NCBI GenBank assembly: GCA_022846075.1
Contig: AP025582.1
Location: forward strand, 1,364,001-1,428,000
DNA length: 64,000 nt
Direction of reading: 5' to 3'
DNA from: Oscillospiraceae bacterium
GTDB lineage: Bacteria > Bacillota > Clostridia > Oscillospirales > Oscillospiraceae
The notes under the pieces were generated by a model. That model made no database searches, was not told where the DNA came from, and was given only the letters and a program-made list of their open reading frames with translations. This document shows, in pieces, positions 43,261 through 51,275 of this stretch; position 1 is the stretch's first letter; each line of letters starts with the position of its first letter. Made by a program: the position numbers and the translations under genes.

Positions 43261-43692
43261 TCAGACCTTTTTCTTGCGGTCGAAGACCTGGTCGCAGTAC
43301 TTGCAGCGATAAAGCCCCCGTTGGTTGTCCACCAGCTGAAAGACGTGGGGCAGCTCTTGTTCCACGGAGGTGATGCAGCGGGGATTGGTGCAGTGGATGA
43401 TGTCGGTGACCGCGGCGGGCAGCTTGAGACGCTTCTTCTCCACGATCTTGCCGCCGTCGATGATGTTCACGGTGATGTTGGGGTCGATAAAGCCCAGGGC
43501 GTCCAAGTCAAGGTCGATGCGGTCCTCGATTTTCATGATGTCCTTGCGGCCGGTCTTGCCGCTGCGGGCGTTCTTGATGATGGCCACGCAGCAGTCCAGC
43601 TTGTCCAGGCCCAGCACCTTGTAGATCTCCATGCTGCGGCCAGCCTCGATGTGGTCGATGACCAGCCCGCGCTCTACGCTGTCAACGTTCAT
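43261..43692 (-). CDS. pyrI: Aspartate carbamoyltransferase regulatory subunit
   Basis: A 143-residue regulatory chain that binds nucleotide effectors and joins catalytic trimers. The nucleotide domain includes GLVIDHIEAGRSMEIYKVLG; the zinc domain has four cysteines in CTNPRC and YRCKYCDQ. It begins one base after pyrB ends. Presence of PyrI predicts an allosteric, E. coli-like ATCase. Confidence 0.95.
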   Translation of the reverse strand: MNVDSVERGLVIDHIEAGRSMEIYKVLGLDKLDCCVAIIKNARSGKTGRKDIMKIEDRIDLDLDALGFIDPNITVNIIDGGKIVEKKRLKLPAAVTDIIHCTNPRCITSVEQELPHVFQLVDNQRGLYRCKYCDQVFDRKKKV

Positions 43693-43693
43693 C

Positions 43694-44605
43694 TCATTCC
43701 ACCTCCAAAAGCGTCATGATAAGGGCCATGCGGACGTATTTGCCGAAGAGGACCTGGTCAAAATACTTGGCCCTGGGGTCGTCGTCCACCTCCACGGCGA
43801 TTTCGTTGACCCGGGGGAGGGGATGGAGGACGGTCATGTCCTCCCGGGCCAGCTTCATCTTGGCGGCGTCCAGGATATAGCTGTCCCGCAGGCGGATGTA
43901 GTCCTCCTCGTTGAAGAACCGCTCCCGCTGGACCCGGGTCATGTACAGCACGTCCATCTCCCCGATGGCGTCCTCCAGGCTCTCCACCTCCTGGAAGTCG
44001 AAGCCGCCGGCGCGCAGGTCGTCCCGGATGTAGTCGGGCACCCGCAGCTCCGGGGGGCTGACCAGGAGGAAGCGTACCCCCTCGTAGCGGCACATGGCCT
44101 TGATGAGGGAGTGGACGGTGCGGCCGAACTTCAAGTCCCCGCACAGCCCCAGGGTCAGGTGGTCCATCCGGCCCTTGAGGCGGTGGATGGTCAGCAGGTC
44201 GGTGAGGGTCTGGGTGGGGTGGTGGTGTCCGCCGTCCCCGGCGTTGATGACCGGCACCGTGGCCTTGGCCGCCGCCACGGTGGCCGCGCCCTCCTTGGGG
44301 TGGCGCATGGCGATGATGTCGGCGTAGCAGGAGACGGTGCGGGCTGTGTCCGCCACGCTCTCCCCCTTGGACGCGGAGGAGGAATCGGCCGAAGAAAAAC
44401 CCAATACGCCGCCCCCGAGCTCGAGCATCGCTGCCTCGAAACTTAAACGGGTGCGGGTACTGGGTTCAAAAAACAATGTGGCCAATTTCTTTCCGTCGCA
44501 CTTGTGGACGAAGGCCTTGGGGTCGTCGACGATGCGGTCGGCCAACGCCAAAAGCGCGTCGGTCTCGTCCACCGTGAGGTCCATGGGACTGATCAAATGT
44601 CGCAC
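43694..44605 (-). CDS. pyrB: Aspartate carbamoyltransferase catalytic subunit
   Basis: A 303-residue enzyme making N-carbamoyl-aspartate, the committed step of pyrimidine synthesis. Carbamoyl-phosphate site [13 protein letters not shown] near residue 50, the SSASKGES 80s loop, [19 protein letters not shown] and HPLPRVNEI are all present. GTG 44605 is chosen: AGGAGG lies seven bases upstream and relatives begin MRHLIS; ATG 44611 is only one base from the ribosome binding site. pyrI follows in the same unit. Confidence 0.94.
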   Translation of the reverse strand: MRHLISPMDLTVDETDALLALADRIVDDPKAFVHKCDGKKLATLFFEPSTRTRLSFEAAMLELGGGVLGFSSADSSSASKGESVADTARTVSCYADIIAMRHPKEGAATVAAAKATVPVINAGDGGHHHPTQTLTDLLTIHRLKGRMDHLTLGLCGDLKFGRTVHSLIKAMCRYEGVRFLLVSPPELRVPDYIRDDLRAGGFDFQEVESLEDAIGEMDVLYMTRVQRERFFNEEDYIRLRDSYILDAAKMKLAREDMTVLHPLPRVNEIAVEVDDDPRAKYFDQVLFGKYVRMALIMTLLEVE

Positions 44606-44625
44606 GCTCATTCCTCCTATCGTAT

Positions 44626-44665
44626 GTATCCGTAATAGGATACACAACCGCGGTAAAAATTGCAA
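44626..44665 (-). promoter_or_regulatory. pyrBI promoter with 6-6-6 inverted repeat
   Basis: On the minus strand TTGCAA (44665-44660), 17 bp, TATCCT (44642-44637). The perfect repeat GTATCC-N6-GGATAC (44626-44643) covers the -10 and the expected start point, a likely operator. The leader is only about 20 nt, leaving no room for a PyrR-type attenuator. Confidence 0.6.
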
Positions 44666-44716
44666 GAGGAAAATTTTACTGATTTCCAAAATTCATTGTG
44701 AAGGAGTTTTTACGAT

Positions 44717-45811
44717 ATGGCAAAGCGCATCGAATCCACCCCCAAGAAGGACGGCTTCCGCATGCCCGGCGAGTTCGAGCCCCAGAAGCAGATTTGGATG
44801 ATTTGGCCCGAGCGGCCCGACAACTGGCGCAACGGGGGCAAGCCCGTCCAGAAGGCCTACGTGGAGGTGGCCAAAGCCATCCGCCAGTTCGAGCCGGTGA
44901 CCATGGTGGTCTCCTACGGCCAGTACGCCCACGCCCGCAACGCCCTGCCCGCCGACATCCGGGTGGTGGAGATGTCTAGCAACGACTCCTGGATGCGGGA
45001 CTGCGGCCCCACCTTCCTCAAGAACGACCAGACCGGCGAGGTCCGGGCCGTGGACTGGGACTTCAACGCCTGGGGCGGCCTGGTGGACGGGCTCTATTTC
45101 CCCTGGGACGCCGACCAGGCCATCGCCCAGAAGGTCTGCGAGATCGAGAACGTGGACACCTACCGCACCCCCGATTTCGTCCTGGAGGGCGGCTCCATCC
45201 ACGTGGACGGGGAGGGGACCCTCCTCACCACCGAGATGTGCCTCCTCTCCGAGGGCCGCAACCCCCACATGTCGAAGGAGGAGATCGAGGAAAAGCTGAA
45301 GGAATACCTGAACCTGGAAAAAATCATCTGGATTAAGGACGGCATCGACCCCGACGAGACCAACGGCCACATCGACGACGTGGCCTGCTTCGTCCGCCCC
45401 GGCGAGGTGGCCTGCATCTGGACCGATGACGAGAGCCACCCCTTCTACCACGAGGCCCAGGCCGCCTACAAGACCCTTACCGAGGCCACCGACGCCAAGG
45501 GCCGCAAGCTGAAGGTCCACAAGCTGTGCCTCACCAAGGAGCCCATCCTTCTCCAGGGGGCGGACGCCATCGACTCGGTGGAGGGCACCATGCCCCGGGA
45601 GGATGGCGAGGTGTGCATCGCCTCCTATATGAACTTCCTCATCGTCAACGGCGGCGTCATCGTGCCCCAGTACGGCGACCCTAACGACGCCCTGGCCCTG
45701 GAGCAGGTCCAGGCCATGTTCCCCGAACGGAAGGTGGTGGGCGTCCAAACGAGAGAGGTGGTCTACGGCGGCGGCAACGTCCACTGCATCACCCAGCAGC
45801 AGGTCCAATAA
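44717..45811 (+). CDS. aguA: Agmatine deiminase
   Basis: A 364-residue guanidino-group-modifying enzyme converting agmatine to N-carbamoylputrescine and ammonia. MPGEFEPQKQIWMIWPERPDN at the start is split over residues 13-33; SNDSWMRDCGPTF, ETNGHIDDVACFV and the C-terminal catalytic cysteine in GGGNVHCITQQ are diagnostic. GAAGGAG precedes the ATG. It leads a rightward operon with a permease, an antiporter, putrescine carbamoyltransferase and carbamate kinase. Confidence 0.97.
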   Translation: MAKRIESTPKKDGFRMPGEFEPQKQIWMIWPERPDNWRNGGKPVQKAYVEVAKAIRQFEPVTMVVSYGQYAHARNALPADIRVVEMSSNDSWMRDCGPTFLKNDQTGEVRAVDWDFNAWGGLVDGLYFPWDADQAIAQKVCEIENVDTYRTPDFVLEGGSIHVDGEGTLLTTEMCLLSEGRNPHMSKEEIEEKLKEYLNLEKIIWIKDGIDPDETNGHIDDVACFVRPGEVACIWTDDESHPFYHEAQAAYKTLTEATDAKGRKLKVHKLCLTKEPILLQGADAIDSVEGTMPREDGEVCIASYMNFLIVNGGVIVPQYGDPNDALALEQVQAMFPERKVVGVQTREVVYGGGNVHCITQQQVQ

Positions 45812-45847
45812 AGAAGGAGGGAATACCACCTCCTGGGAGGGGATCAT

Positions 45848-47191
45848 ATGGAAAACGAGAGGAAAAAAGTAAGTCTTTGGCAGACCATTTTGTTCACCAT
45901 CTGCGGCATCCTGGTGCTGGACACCTTCGTGGCCCCCGCCATCATCGGCGTCAGCTCCATCACCATCTGGATCGTCACCGCCATTATCTTCTTCATCCCC
46001 TACGGCCTCCTGAGCGCCGAGCTGGGCTCCGCCTACCCCGACGACGGCGGTATCTACACCTGGGTCCACAAGGCATTCGGGGAGGCCCCCGCCGTCCTCA
46101 CCGGCTGGTACTACTGGGTCAACGTGGCCTTCTGGATGCCCTCGGTGTTCGTGGCCTTCGCCTACTGGTTCTCCTACGCCTTCGCCCCCGACGCCAACCC
46201 CTGGATTCTGGCCGCCATCGCCATATTGATGTGCTGGCTCATCGTCTGGATCGGCGTCCGTGGAGTGGAGCTGAGCGTGGCGGTGTCCAACGTGGCCGCC
46301 ATCTGCAAGGTGGCCGTGCTGCTGATTTTCGGCTTCCTGGGCGTGGCCTACGCCATCGAGTTCGGCCTGGCCAACGACTTCAGCCCCCGCAGCTTCATCC
46401 CCAGCTTTGACAACACCACCCAGTATATCGCCGCCATCGTCTACAACCTCCTGGGCTTCGAGCTCATCGGCTCCATCGGCTCCAAGATCCACGACCCGGG
46501 CAAGACTATCCCCAAGATGACCATTTTCGCCGGCGTCATCATCACCGGGCTCTACGTCTTCGGCACCTTCGGCATCCTGGCCGCCGTGCCCGCCGCCCAG
46601 GTGGACACCGTGGACGGCTTCTATTTCGCCCTCCAGGAGCTGTGCACCGTCCTGGGCCCCCTGTCCCGGCCCGCCTTCTACGTCATCATCGTGGTGGCTA
46701 TGCTGACCCTGGTGTCCAACATGGTCACCTGGACCCTGGGCGCCAACGAGGCGCTGGCCGCCGCGGAGCTGGACAAGCGCAGCAAGCTGCTGGGCCACCG
46801 CAGCGCACGGTATGGCACCCCCGACGGGCTCTATATCATCATGGGCGTGCTGTCCACCATCCTGATCGTCCTCAACTTCTCCCTCTCCGGGGACGCCAAC
46901 GAGATTTTCTGGACCATCTTCTCCTTCAGCTCGGTCATCTTCCTGCTGCCCTACCTCTTCATGTTCCCGGCGGCGGTGAAGCTGAGAAAATCCGACCCCA
47001 AGACCCCCCGTATCTACAAGGCCCCCGCCCTCACGTTCTGCGCCGTCATCTGCGAGATTTGCGTGGCTGCCTCCATCTTCTTCCTTTTCAAGGACGCGGG
47101 CAGCGGCTTCGCCCTGGGCCTGCTCATCGTGGGGACGCTCCTGACCACCCTGGCGGGCTTCTGGCTCTACAAGGCTGGGGACCGGAAGTAA
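45848..47191 (+). CDS. APC amino acid/polyamine permease, probably agmatine-putrescine exchanger
   Basis: A 447-residue transporter of the APC superfamily with about twelve membrane segments. The segment VAPAIIGVSSITIWIV and the AELGSAYPDDGGIYTWVHKAFG loop after TM2 are typical of amino acid antiporters; GANEALAAAELDKR lies between late segments. Position directly after aguA points to agmatine uptake in exchange for putrescine, as AguD does elsewhere; substrate is inferred from context. Confidence 0.85.
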   Translation: MENERKKVSLWQTILFTICGILVLDTFVAPAIIGVSSITIWIVTAIIFFIPYGLLSAELGSAYPDDGGIYTWVHKAFGEAPAVLTGWYYWVNVAFWMPSVFVAFAYWFSYAFAPDANPWILAAIAILMCWLIVWIGVRGVELSVAVSNVAAICKVAVLLIFGFLGVAYAIEFGLANDFSPRSFIPSFDNTTQYIAAIVYNLLGFELIGSIGSKIHDPGKTIPKMTIFAGVIITGLYVFGTFGILAAVPAAQVDTVDGFYFALQELCTVLGPLSRPAFYVIIVVAMLTLVSNMVTWTLGANEALAAAELDKRSKLLGHRSARYGTPDGLYIIMGVLSTILIVLNFSLSGDANEIFWTIFSFSSVIFLLPYLFMFPAAVKLRKSDPKTPRIYKAPALTFCAVICEICVAASIFFLFKDAGSGFALGLLIVGTLLTTLAGFWLYKAGDRK

Positions 47192-47198
47192 CGCCCCC

Positions 47199-48932
47199 TT
47201 GAAACGCAATTTCTCCCGGCTGGCCGCCGGCGCACTGATGGCCCTGGCGGTCCTGTGCGTCTGGGCCTTGGCCTCCCCAAATCAGACGGCGGCGGCGGTG
47301 GCCCTTTCCCCGGAGGCCTTGGGCCCCAGCCTGGGCGTGGTCTCCCTGCTGCCCCCGCTGGTGACGGTGGTCCTGGCCTTCCTCACCAAGGAGGTGGTGA
47401 CCTCCCTCCTGGCGGGGAGCGCGGTGGGACTGGCCATCCTCATCCGGGCCGAGGGCGGGGCGGGGGGCCTGGGCCAGGGGGCGCTCTCGGTCCTCCGTCG
47501 CCTGTGCGCCACCCTTCTGGAGGTGCTCACCGTCCCGGAAAACTGCGCCATCCTGGCCCTGTGCCTCATCATCGGGGGCCTCACCGCCCTCATCCGGGCG
47601 GCGGGTGGCTTCGAGGCGCTGGCAGGGCGCCTCTCCCGCCACGTGAAGACGCCCCGGCAGGCCCAGCTTTTGTCCGAGCTTTTAGGGGTGGCGGTCTTTT
47701 TCGACGACTACGCCAACTCCCTCATCGTGGGCCCCGTCATGCGCCCCATCACCGACCGGGTGGGGGTGTCCCGGGAAAAGCTGGCCTTCCTGGTGGACTC
47801 CACCGCCGCCCCTGTGGCGGGCATCGCCCTCATCTCCAGCTGGATCGCCGCCGAGGTGGGGGCCATTGACGCGGGCCTGGCCGCAGCCGGGGTGGAGGCC
47901 TCGGCCTACGGCGTCTTTCTCTCCAGCATCCCCTACTGCTTCTATAACCTCTTCTGCCTCGTCTTCATCGCCTGCTCCATCGCCCTGGGCCGGGACTACG
48001 GCCCCATGTACCGGGCGGAGCTCCGAGCGAGAGATGGCAGGCCGGTGCCGGAGGGCTCCCCGGAGCCGGAGGCGGCGGGGGAGGGGAAGGGAAGCGCCGG
48101 GCTCTTCATCGCCGTGGGGGCGGTGGCCTTTCTCTGCCTCTACGCCGTGGTGGGCTTTTACCACTCGGGCTACCGGGCGGCGGTGGCCGCCGGCCTGCTG
48201 GCCCCCGGCTCCCGCTTTTCCCTGTCCACCCTGGCCCTGGCCTTCAGCCACGCCGACACGGTGGGGGTGCTGGTGGAGGCGGCGGTGCTCACCTCCCTGC
48301 TGGCCCTGGCGGTGGGGGTGGCCTCGGGGGCCTTCCCCTTTCTGGAGGGGGTCAACGCCTGGCTCCAGGGGGCGGGGGAGCTGCTGTTCACCGCCGTTAT
48401 CCTGGGCCTTGCCTGGACCCTCTCCAGCCTCATCGGGTCGCTGGGCACCGCCTGGTTCCTCTCCGAGCTCATCGCCGTCAGCCTGCCCTTCTGGCTGCTG
48501 CCCACCCTCGTCTTCCTGGCCTGCTGCGTCATCAGCTTCGCCGCGGGCAGCTACGGCTGTATGCTGATGATGATGCCCATGACCGTCCCGGTGGTGATTG
48601 CGGTGCTGGGCCGGGCGGGGGAGGCGGTCCGGGACCCGGCGGCCTTCCTGGCCTGCTGCGTGGCCTCGGTGCTGGCCGGGTCCATCTTCGGGGACCACTG
48701 CTCCCCGGTGACCGATACCACCATCCTCTCGGCCCAGGGGGCCGGGTGCGCCCTTCTGGCCCACGTCCGCACCCAGCTGCCCTACGCCCTCACCGTGGCC
48801 GCCGTCTCCGCCCTCTGTGGCACCCTGCTCACCGGCCTGGGGGCAAGCCCGCTGCTCACCCTGCCCCTGGGGGCGGCGCTTCTTTGGCTCATCCTGCGCT
48901 TCGCGGGAAAGAAAATCGAACAAACCCATTGA
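47199..48932 (+). CDS. NhaC-type Na+/H+ antiporter family protein
   Basis: A 577-residue membrane protein with about twelve or more segments. [20 protein letters not shown] and the C-terminal [18 protein letters not shown] with DH and SPVTDT motifs mark the NhaC/NhaD-like antiporter family, several members of which move amino acids rather than sodium. Start TTG 47199 lies 7 bp after the permease stop and has only a weak ribosome binding site. It sits inside the agmatine operon, which is not part of the standard gene set. Confidence 0.82.
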   Translation: MKRNFSRLAAGALMALAVLCVWALASPNQTAAAVALSPEALGPSLGVVSLLPPLVTVVLAFLTKEVVTSLLAGSAVGLAILIRAEGGAGGLGQGALSVLRRLCATLLEVLTVPENCAILALCLIIGGLTALIRAAGGFEALAGRLSRHVKTPRQAQLLSELLGVAVFFDDYANSLIVGPVMRPITDRVGVSREKLAFLVDSTAAPVAGIALISSWIAAEVGAIDAGLAAAGVEASAYGVFLSSIPYCFYNLFCLVFIACSIALGRDYGPMYRAELRARDGRPVPEGSPEPEAAGEGKGSAGLFIAVGAVAFLCLYAVVGFYHSGYRAAVAAGLLAPGSRFSLSTLALAFSHADTVGVLVEAAVLTSLLALAVGVASGAFPFLEGVNAWLQGAGELLFTAVILGLAWTLSSLIGSLGTAWFLSELIAVSLPFWLLPTLVFLACCVISFAAGSYGCMLMMMPMTVPVVIAVLGRAGEAVRDPAAFLACCVASVLAGSIFGDHCSPVTDTTILSAQGAGCALLAHVRTQLPYALTVAAVSALCGTLLTGLGASPLLTLPLGAALLWLILRFAGKKIEQTH

Positions 48933-48952
48933 ATATTCAGGAGGTATCATTT

Positions 48953-49987
48953 ATGGTTCGCAATTTTATCGACACCAACGACTTCACCAAGCAGGAGCTG
49001 CTGGACATCATCCACCTGTCCCTGAAAATCAAGAAGTGCGTCAAGGCGGGCTACTATCCCCCCCTCATGCGCCGCAAGACCCTGGGCATGATTTTCCAGC
49101 AGTCCTCCACCCGCACCCGCGTGTCTTTCGAGACCGCCATGGAGCAGCTGGGCGGCCACGCCCAGTACCTCGGCCCCGGCATGATCCAGCTGGGCGGGCA
49201 CGAAACCATTGAGGACACCGGCAAGGTCCTCTCCCGGCTGTGCGACGTGGTGATGGCCCGTGTCATCGAGCACAAGAGCATCGTGGCCCTGGCCAACGCC
49301 TGCTCCGTGCCCGTCATCAACGGCATGTCCGACTATAACCACCCCACCCAGGAGATCGGCGACATGTGCACCATCATCGAGCACCTGCCCTCCAACAAGA
49401 AGCTGGAGGAGTGCAAGGTGGTCTTCGTGGGCGATGGCACACAGGTGTGCGCCTCCCTGGGCTTCATCACCACCAAGCTGGGCATGAACTTCGTCCACTA
49501 CGGCCCCAAGAGCAACCAGCTCAATGAGGAGCACAAGGCCATCCTGGAGGCCAACTGCAAGCTCTCCGGCGGCACCTGGGCCGTTACCGACGACCGGGAG
49601 AGTGTCCGGGGGGCCGACTTCATCTATACCGACGTCTGGTACGGCCTCTACGAGAGCGAGACCCCCAAGGAGGAGCGGGTGAAGACCTTCCACGACTACC
49701 AGGTCAACCGGGAGCTGATGCAGCTGGGGGCCCTGGACTGCAAGTTCATGCACTGCCTGCCCGCCACCCGGGGGGAGGACGTCACCGACGAGGTGATCGA
49801 CTCCGCCGCCTCCATCTGCTGGGACGAGGCGGAGAACCGCCTCACCGCCATGCGGGGCCTGCTGGTGTATTTCACCCGCTACCAGTACGCCGGCTCCGAG
49901 CTCCAGCAGGAGGCCGTCCGGGAGGAGCTGGAGGAGTTCATGGACGAGATTTTCGACGGCGATTACAACTGCGGCTGCGGCTGCTGA
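48953..49987 (+). CDS. ptcA: Putrescine carbamoyltransferase
   Basis: A 344-residue carbamoyltransferase; the family splits N-carbamoylputrescine with phosphate into putrescine and carbamoyl phosphate. [20 protein letters not shown] is the carbamoyl-phosphate loop (residues about 47-66), and HPTQEIGDM and [11 protein letters not shown] follow. The [11 protein letters not shown] loop and C-terminal helix, together with the operon, favour putrescine over ornithine as substrate. The tail ends in CGCGC. TCAGGAGG precedes ATG 48953. Confidence 0.92.
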   Translation: MVRNFIDTNDFTKQELLDIIHLSLKIKKCVKAGYYPPLMRRKTLGMIFQQSSTRTRVSFETAMEQLGGHAQYLGPGMIQLGGHETIEDTGKVLSRLCDVVMARVIEHKSIVALANACSVPVINGMSDYNHPTQEIGDMCTIIEHLPSNKKLEECKVVFVGDGTQVCASLGFITTKLGMNFVHYGPKSNQLNEEHKAILEANCKLSGGTWAVTDDRESVRGADFIYTDVWYGLYESETPKEERVKTFHDYQVNRELMQLGALDCKFMHCLPATRGEDVTDEVIDSAASICWDEAENRLTAMRGLLVYFTRYQYAGSELQQEAVREELEEFMDEIFDGDYNCGCGC

Positions 49988-50002
49988 GAGGGGAGAGGGC
50001 CC

Positions 50003-50941
50003 ATGTCACGCATCGTCATCGCCCTGGGCGGCAACGCCCTGGGGAATACGCCACGGGAGCAGATGGCCCGCCTCAACGAGGCGGCCCCCTCCCTCATCGG
50101 CCTCATCAAGCAGGGCCATGAGATCATCGTCAGCCACGGCAACGGCCCCCAGGTGGGTATGATCAAGCTGGCCTTCGACACCGCCGCCGAGGCGGGGGCC
50201 AAGGTGGCCTCCATGGCCCTGCCCGAGTGCACCGCCATGAGCCAGGGCTATATCGGCGCCCACCTGCAAAACGCCATCCTCCGGGAGGTGCGGAAGGAGG
50301 GCATGCCCTGGTACGCCGCCACCGTGGTCACCCAGGTGGTGGTGGACAAGGACGACCCCGCCTTCCAAACGCCCACCAAGCCCATCGGCGCCTTTTACGA
50401 CGAAAAGACCGCCCGTGAGCTGATGGCGGCCAACCCCAGCCTGACCTTCGCCGAGGACTCCGGCCGGGGCTGGCGGCAGATGGTGGCCTCCCCCAAGCCG
50501 GTGGACATCGTGGAGAAGGAATCCATCCTGAACCTGCTGGACCACGAGTTTATCGTCATCGCCTGCGGCGGCGGCGGGGTCCCCGTGGTGAAGAAGGGGG
50601 ACGGGGACTACGAGCCGGTGCCCGCCGTCATCGACAAGGATTTCGCCTCGGCCAAGCTGGCCGAGCTGGTGGGGGCGGATTATCTCTTCATCCTCACCGC
50701 CGTGGACCGGGTGGCCATCCGCTTCGGCACCCCGGAGCAGGAGGACTTGAAGGAGCTGACCGTAGCCCAGGCCCAACAGTATTGCGCCGAGGGCCACTTC
50801 GCCCCCGGCTCCATGCTCCCCAAGGTCCAGGCCGCCATCTCCTTTGCCCAGTCCGGCCCCGGCCGCCACGCGGTCATCGCCTCCCTGGAGAAGGCCCCCC
50901 TGGCCATGAAGGGCGAAAGCGGCACCGTCATCCACGCCTGA
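50003..50941 (+). CDS. arcC: Carbamate kinase
   Basis: A 312-residue kinase that transfers phosphate from carbamoyl phosphate to ADP, releasing ammonia and CO2: the ATP-yielding last step of agmatine fermentation. IVIALGGNALGN, SHGNGPQVG, IACGGGGVPVV, VIDKDFASAKLAE and the C-terminal GSMLPKVQAAISF are family signatures. GAGGGGAGAGGG precedes the ATG, 15 bp after ptcA. Confidence 0.95.
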   Translation: MSRIVIALGGNALGNTPREQMARLNEAAPSLIGLIKQGHEIIVSHGNGPQVGMIKLAFDTAAEAGAKVASMALPECTAMSQGYIGAHLQNAILREVRKEGMPWYAATVVTQVVVDKDDPAFQTPTKPIGAFYDEKTARELMAANPSLTFAEDSGRGWRQMVASPKPVDIVEKESILNLLDHEFIVIACGGGGVPVVKKGDGDYEPVPAVIDKDFASAKLAELVGADYLFILTAVDRVAIRFGTPEQEDLKELTVAQAQQYCAEGHFAPGSMLPKVQAAISFAQSGPGRHAVIASLEKAPLAMKGESGTVIHA

Positions 50942-50952
50942 ATGGAAATGTG

Positions 50953-50995
50953 AAGGCCGGGCCCCCACGCGGATAAGCGCGGGGGCCCGGCCTTT
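50953..50995 (+). terminator. Terminator of the agmatine operon
   Basis: AGGCCGGGCCCCC pairs with GGGGGCCCGGCCT, extended by ACGCG/CGCG, followed by TTTG. Confidence 0.85.
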
Positions 50996-51053
50996 GTATT
51001 CCCTTTATCGGAAATTAGAGACCGCTGGACCCTATATGGAGAGAAAATAAAAG

Positions 51054-51160
51054 CCTTCCCCTGGGGGAAGGTGGCCCCGCAGGGGCCGGATGAGGGGAAG
51101 GCAAGAGGGAAGAAGGGGTTCCCTCATCAGTCTGGCCTGCCTCCCCCGCGGGGAAGATGG
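51054..51160. repeat. REP-like multi-hairpin intergenic element
   Basis: A chain of palindromes: CCTTCCCC/GGGGGAAGG (51054-51071), GGCCCC/GGGGCC (51073-51087), GATGAGGGGAA/TTCCCTCATC (51089-51128) and CCCCGCGGGG near 51143-51153. The unit resembles repeats scattered between genes in Oscillospiraceae. It lies in the 330-bp gap between carbamate kinase and pcrA; the rest of the gap shows only a possible weak promoter near 51230. Confidence 0.6.
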
Positions 51161-51275
51161 AAAGCGGCATGATTTTAGATGCCGCCGCCCCCTGAGAGAC
51201 AAACCCGCCGTTGACCTGGGGCCGGTTCTGTAATAAAATAAGACCACTGTGAAAAAAGAGGGATAGGAGAACATT

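Noticed and set aside
44612-44689. N-terminal extension of PyrB (26 residues)
   Set aside because: It would include the promoter and ribosome binding site and adds residues absent from typical PyrB.
44693-47209. An 838-residue minus-strand frame opposite aguA and the permease gene
   Set aside because: Antisense artefact; both plus-strand genes have full family motifs.
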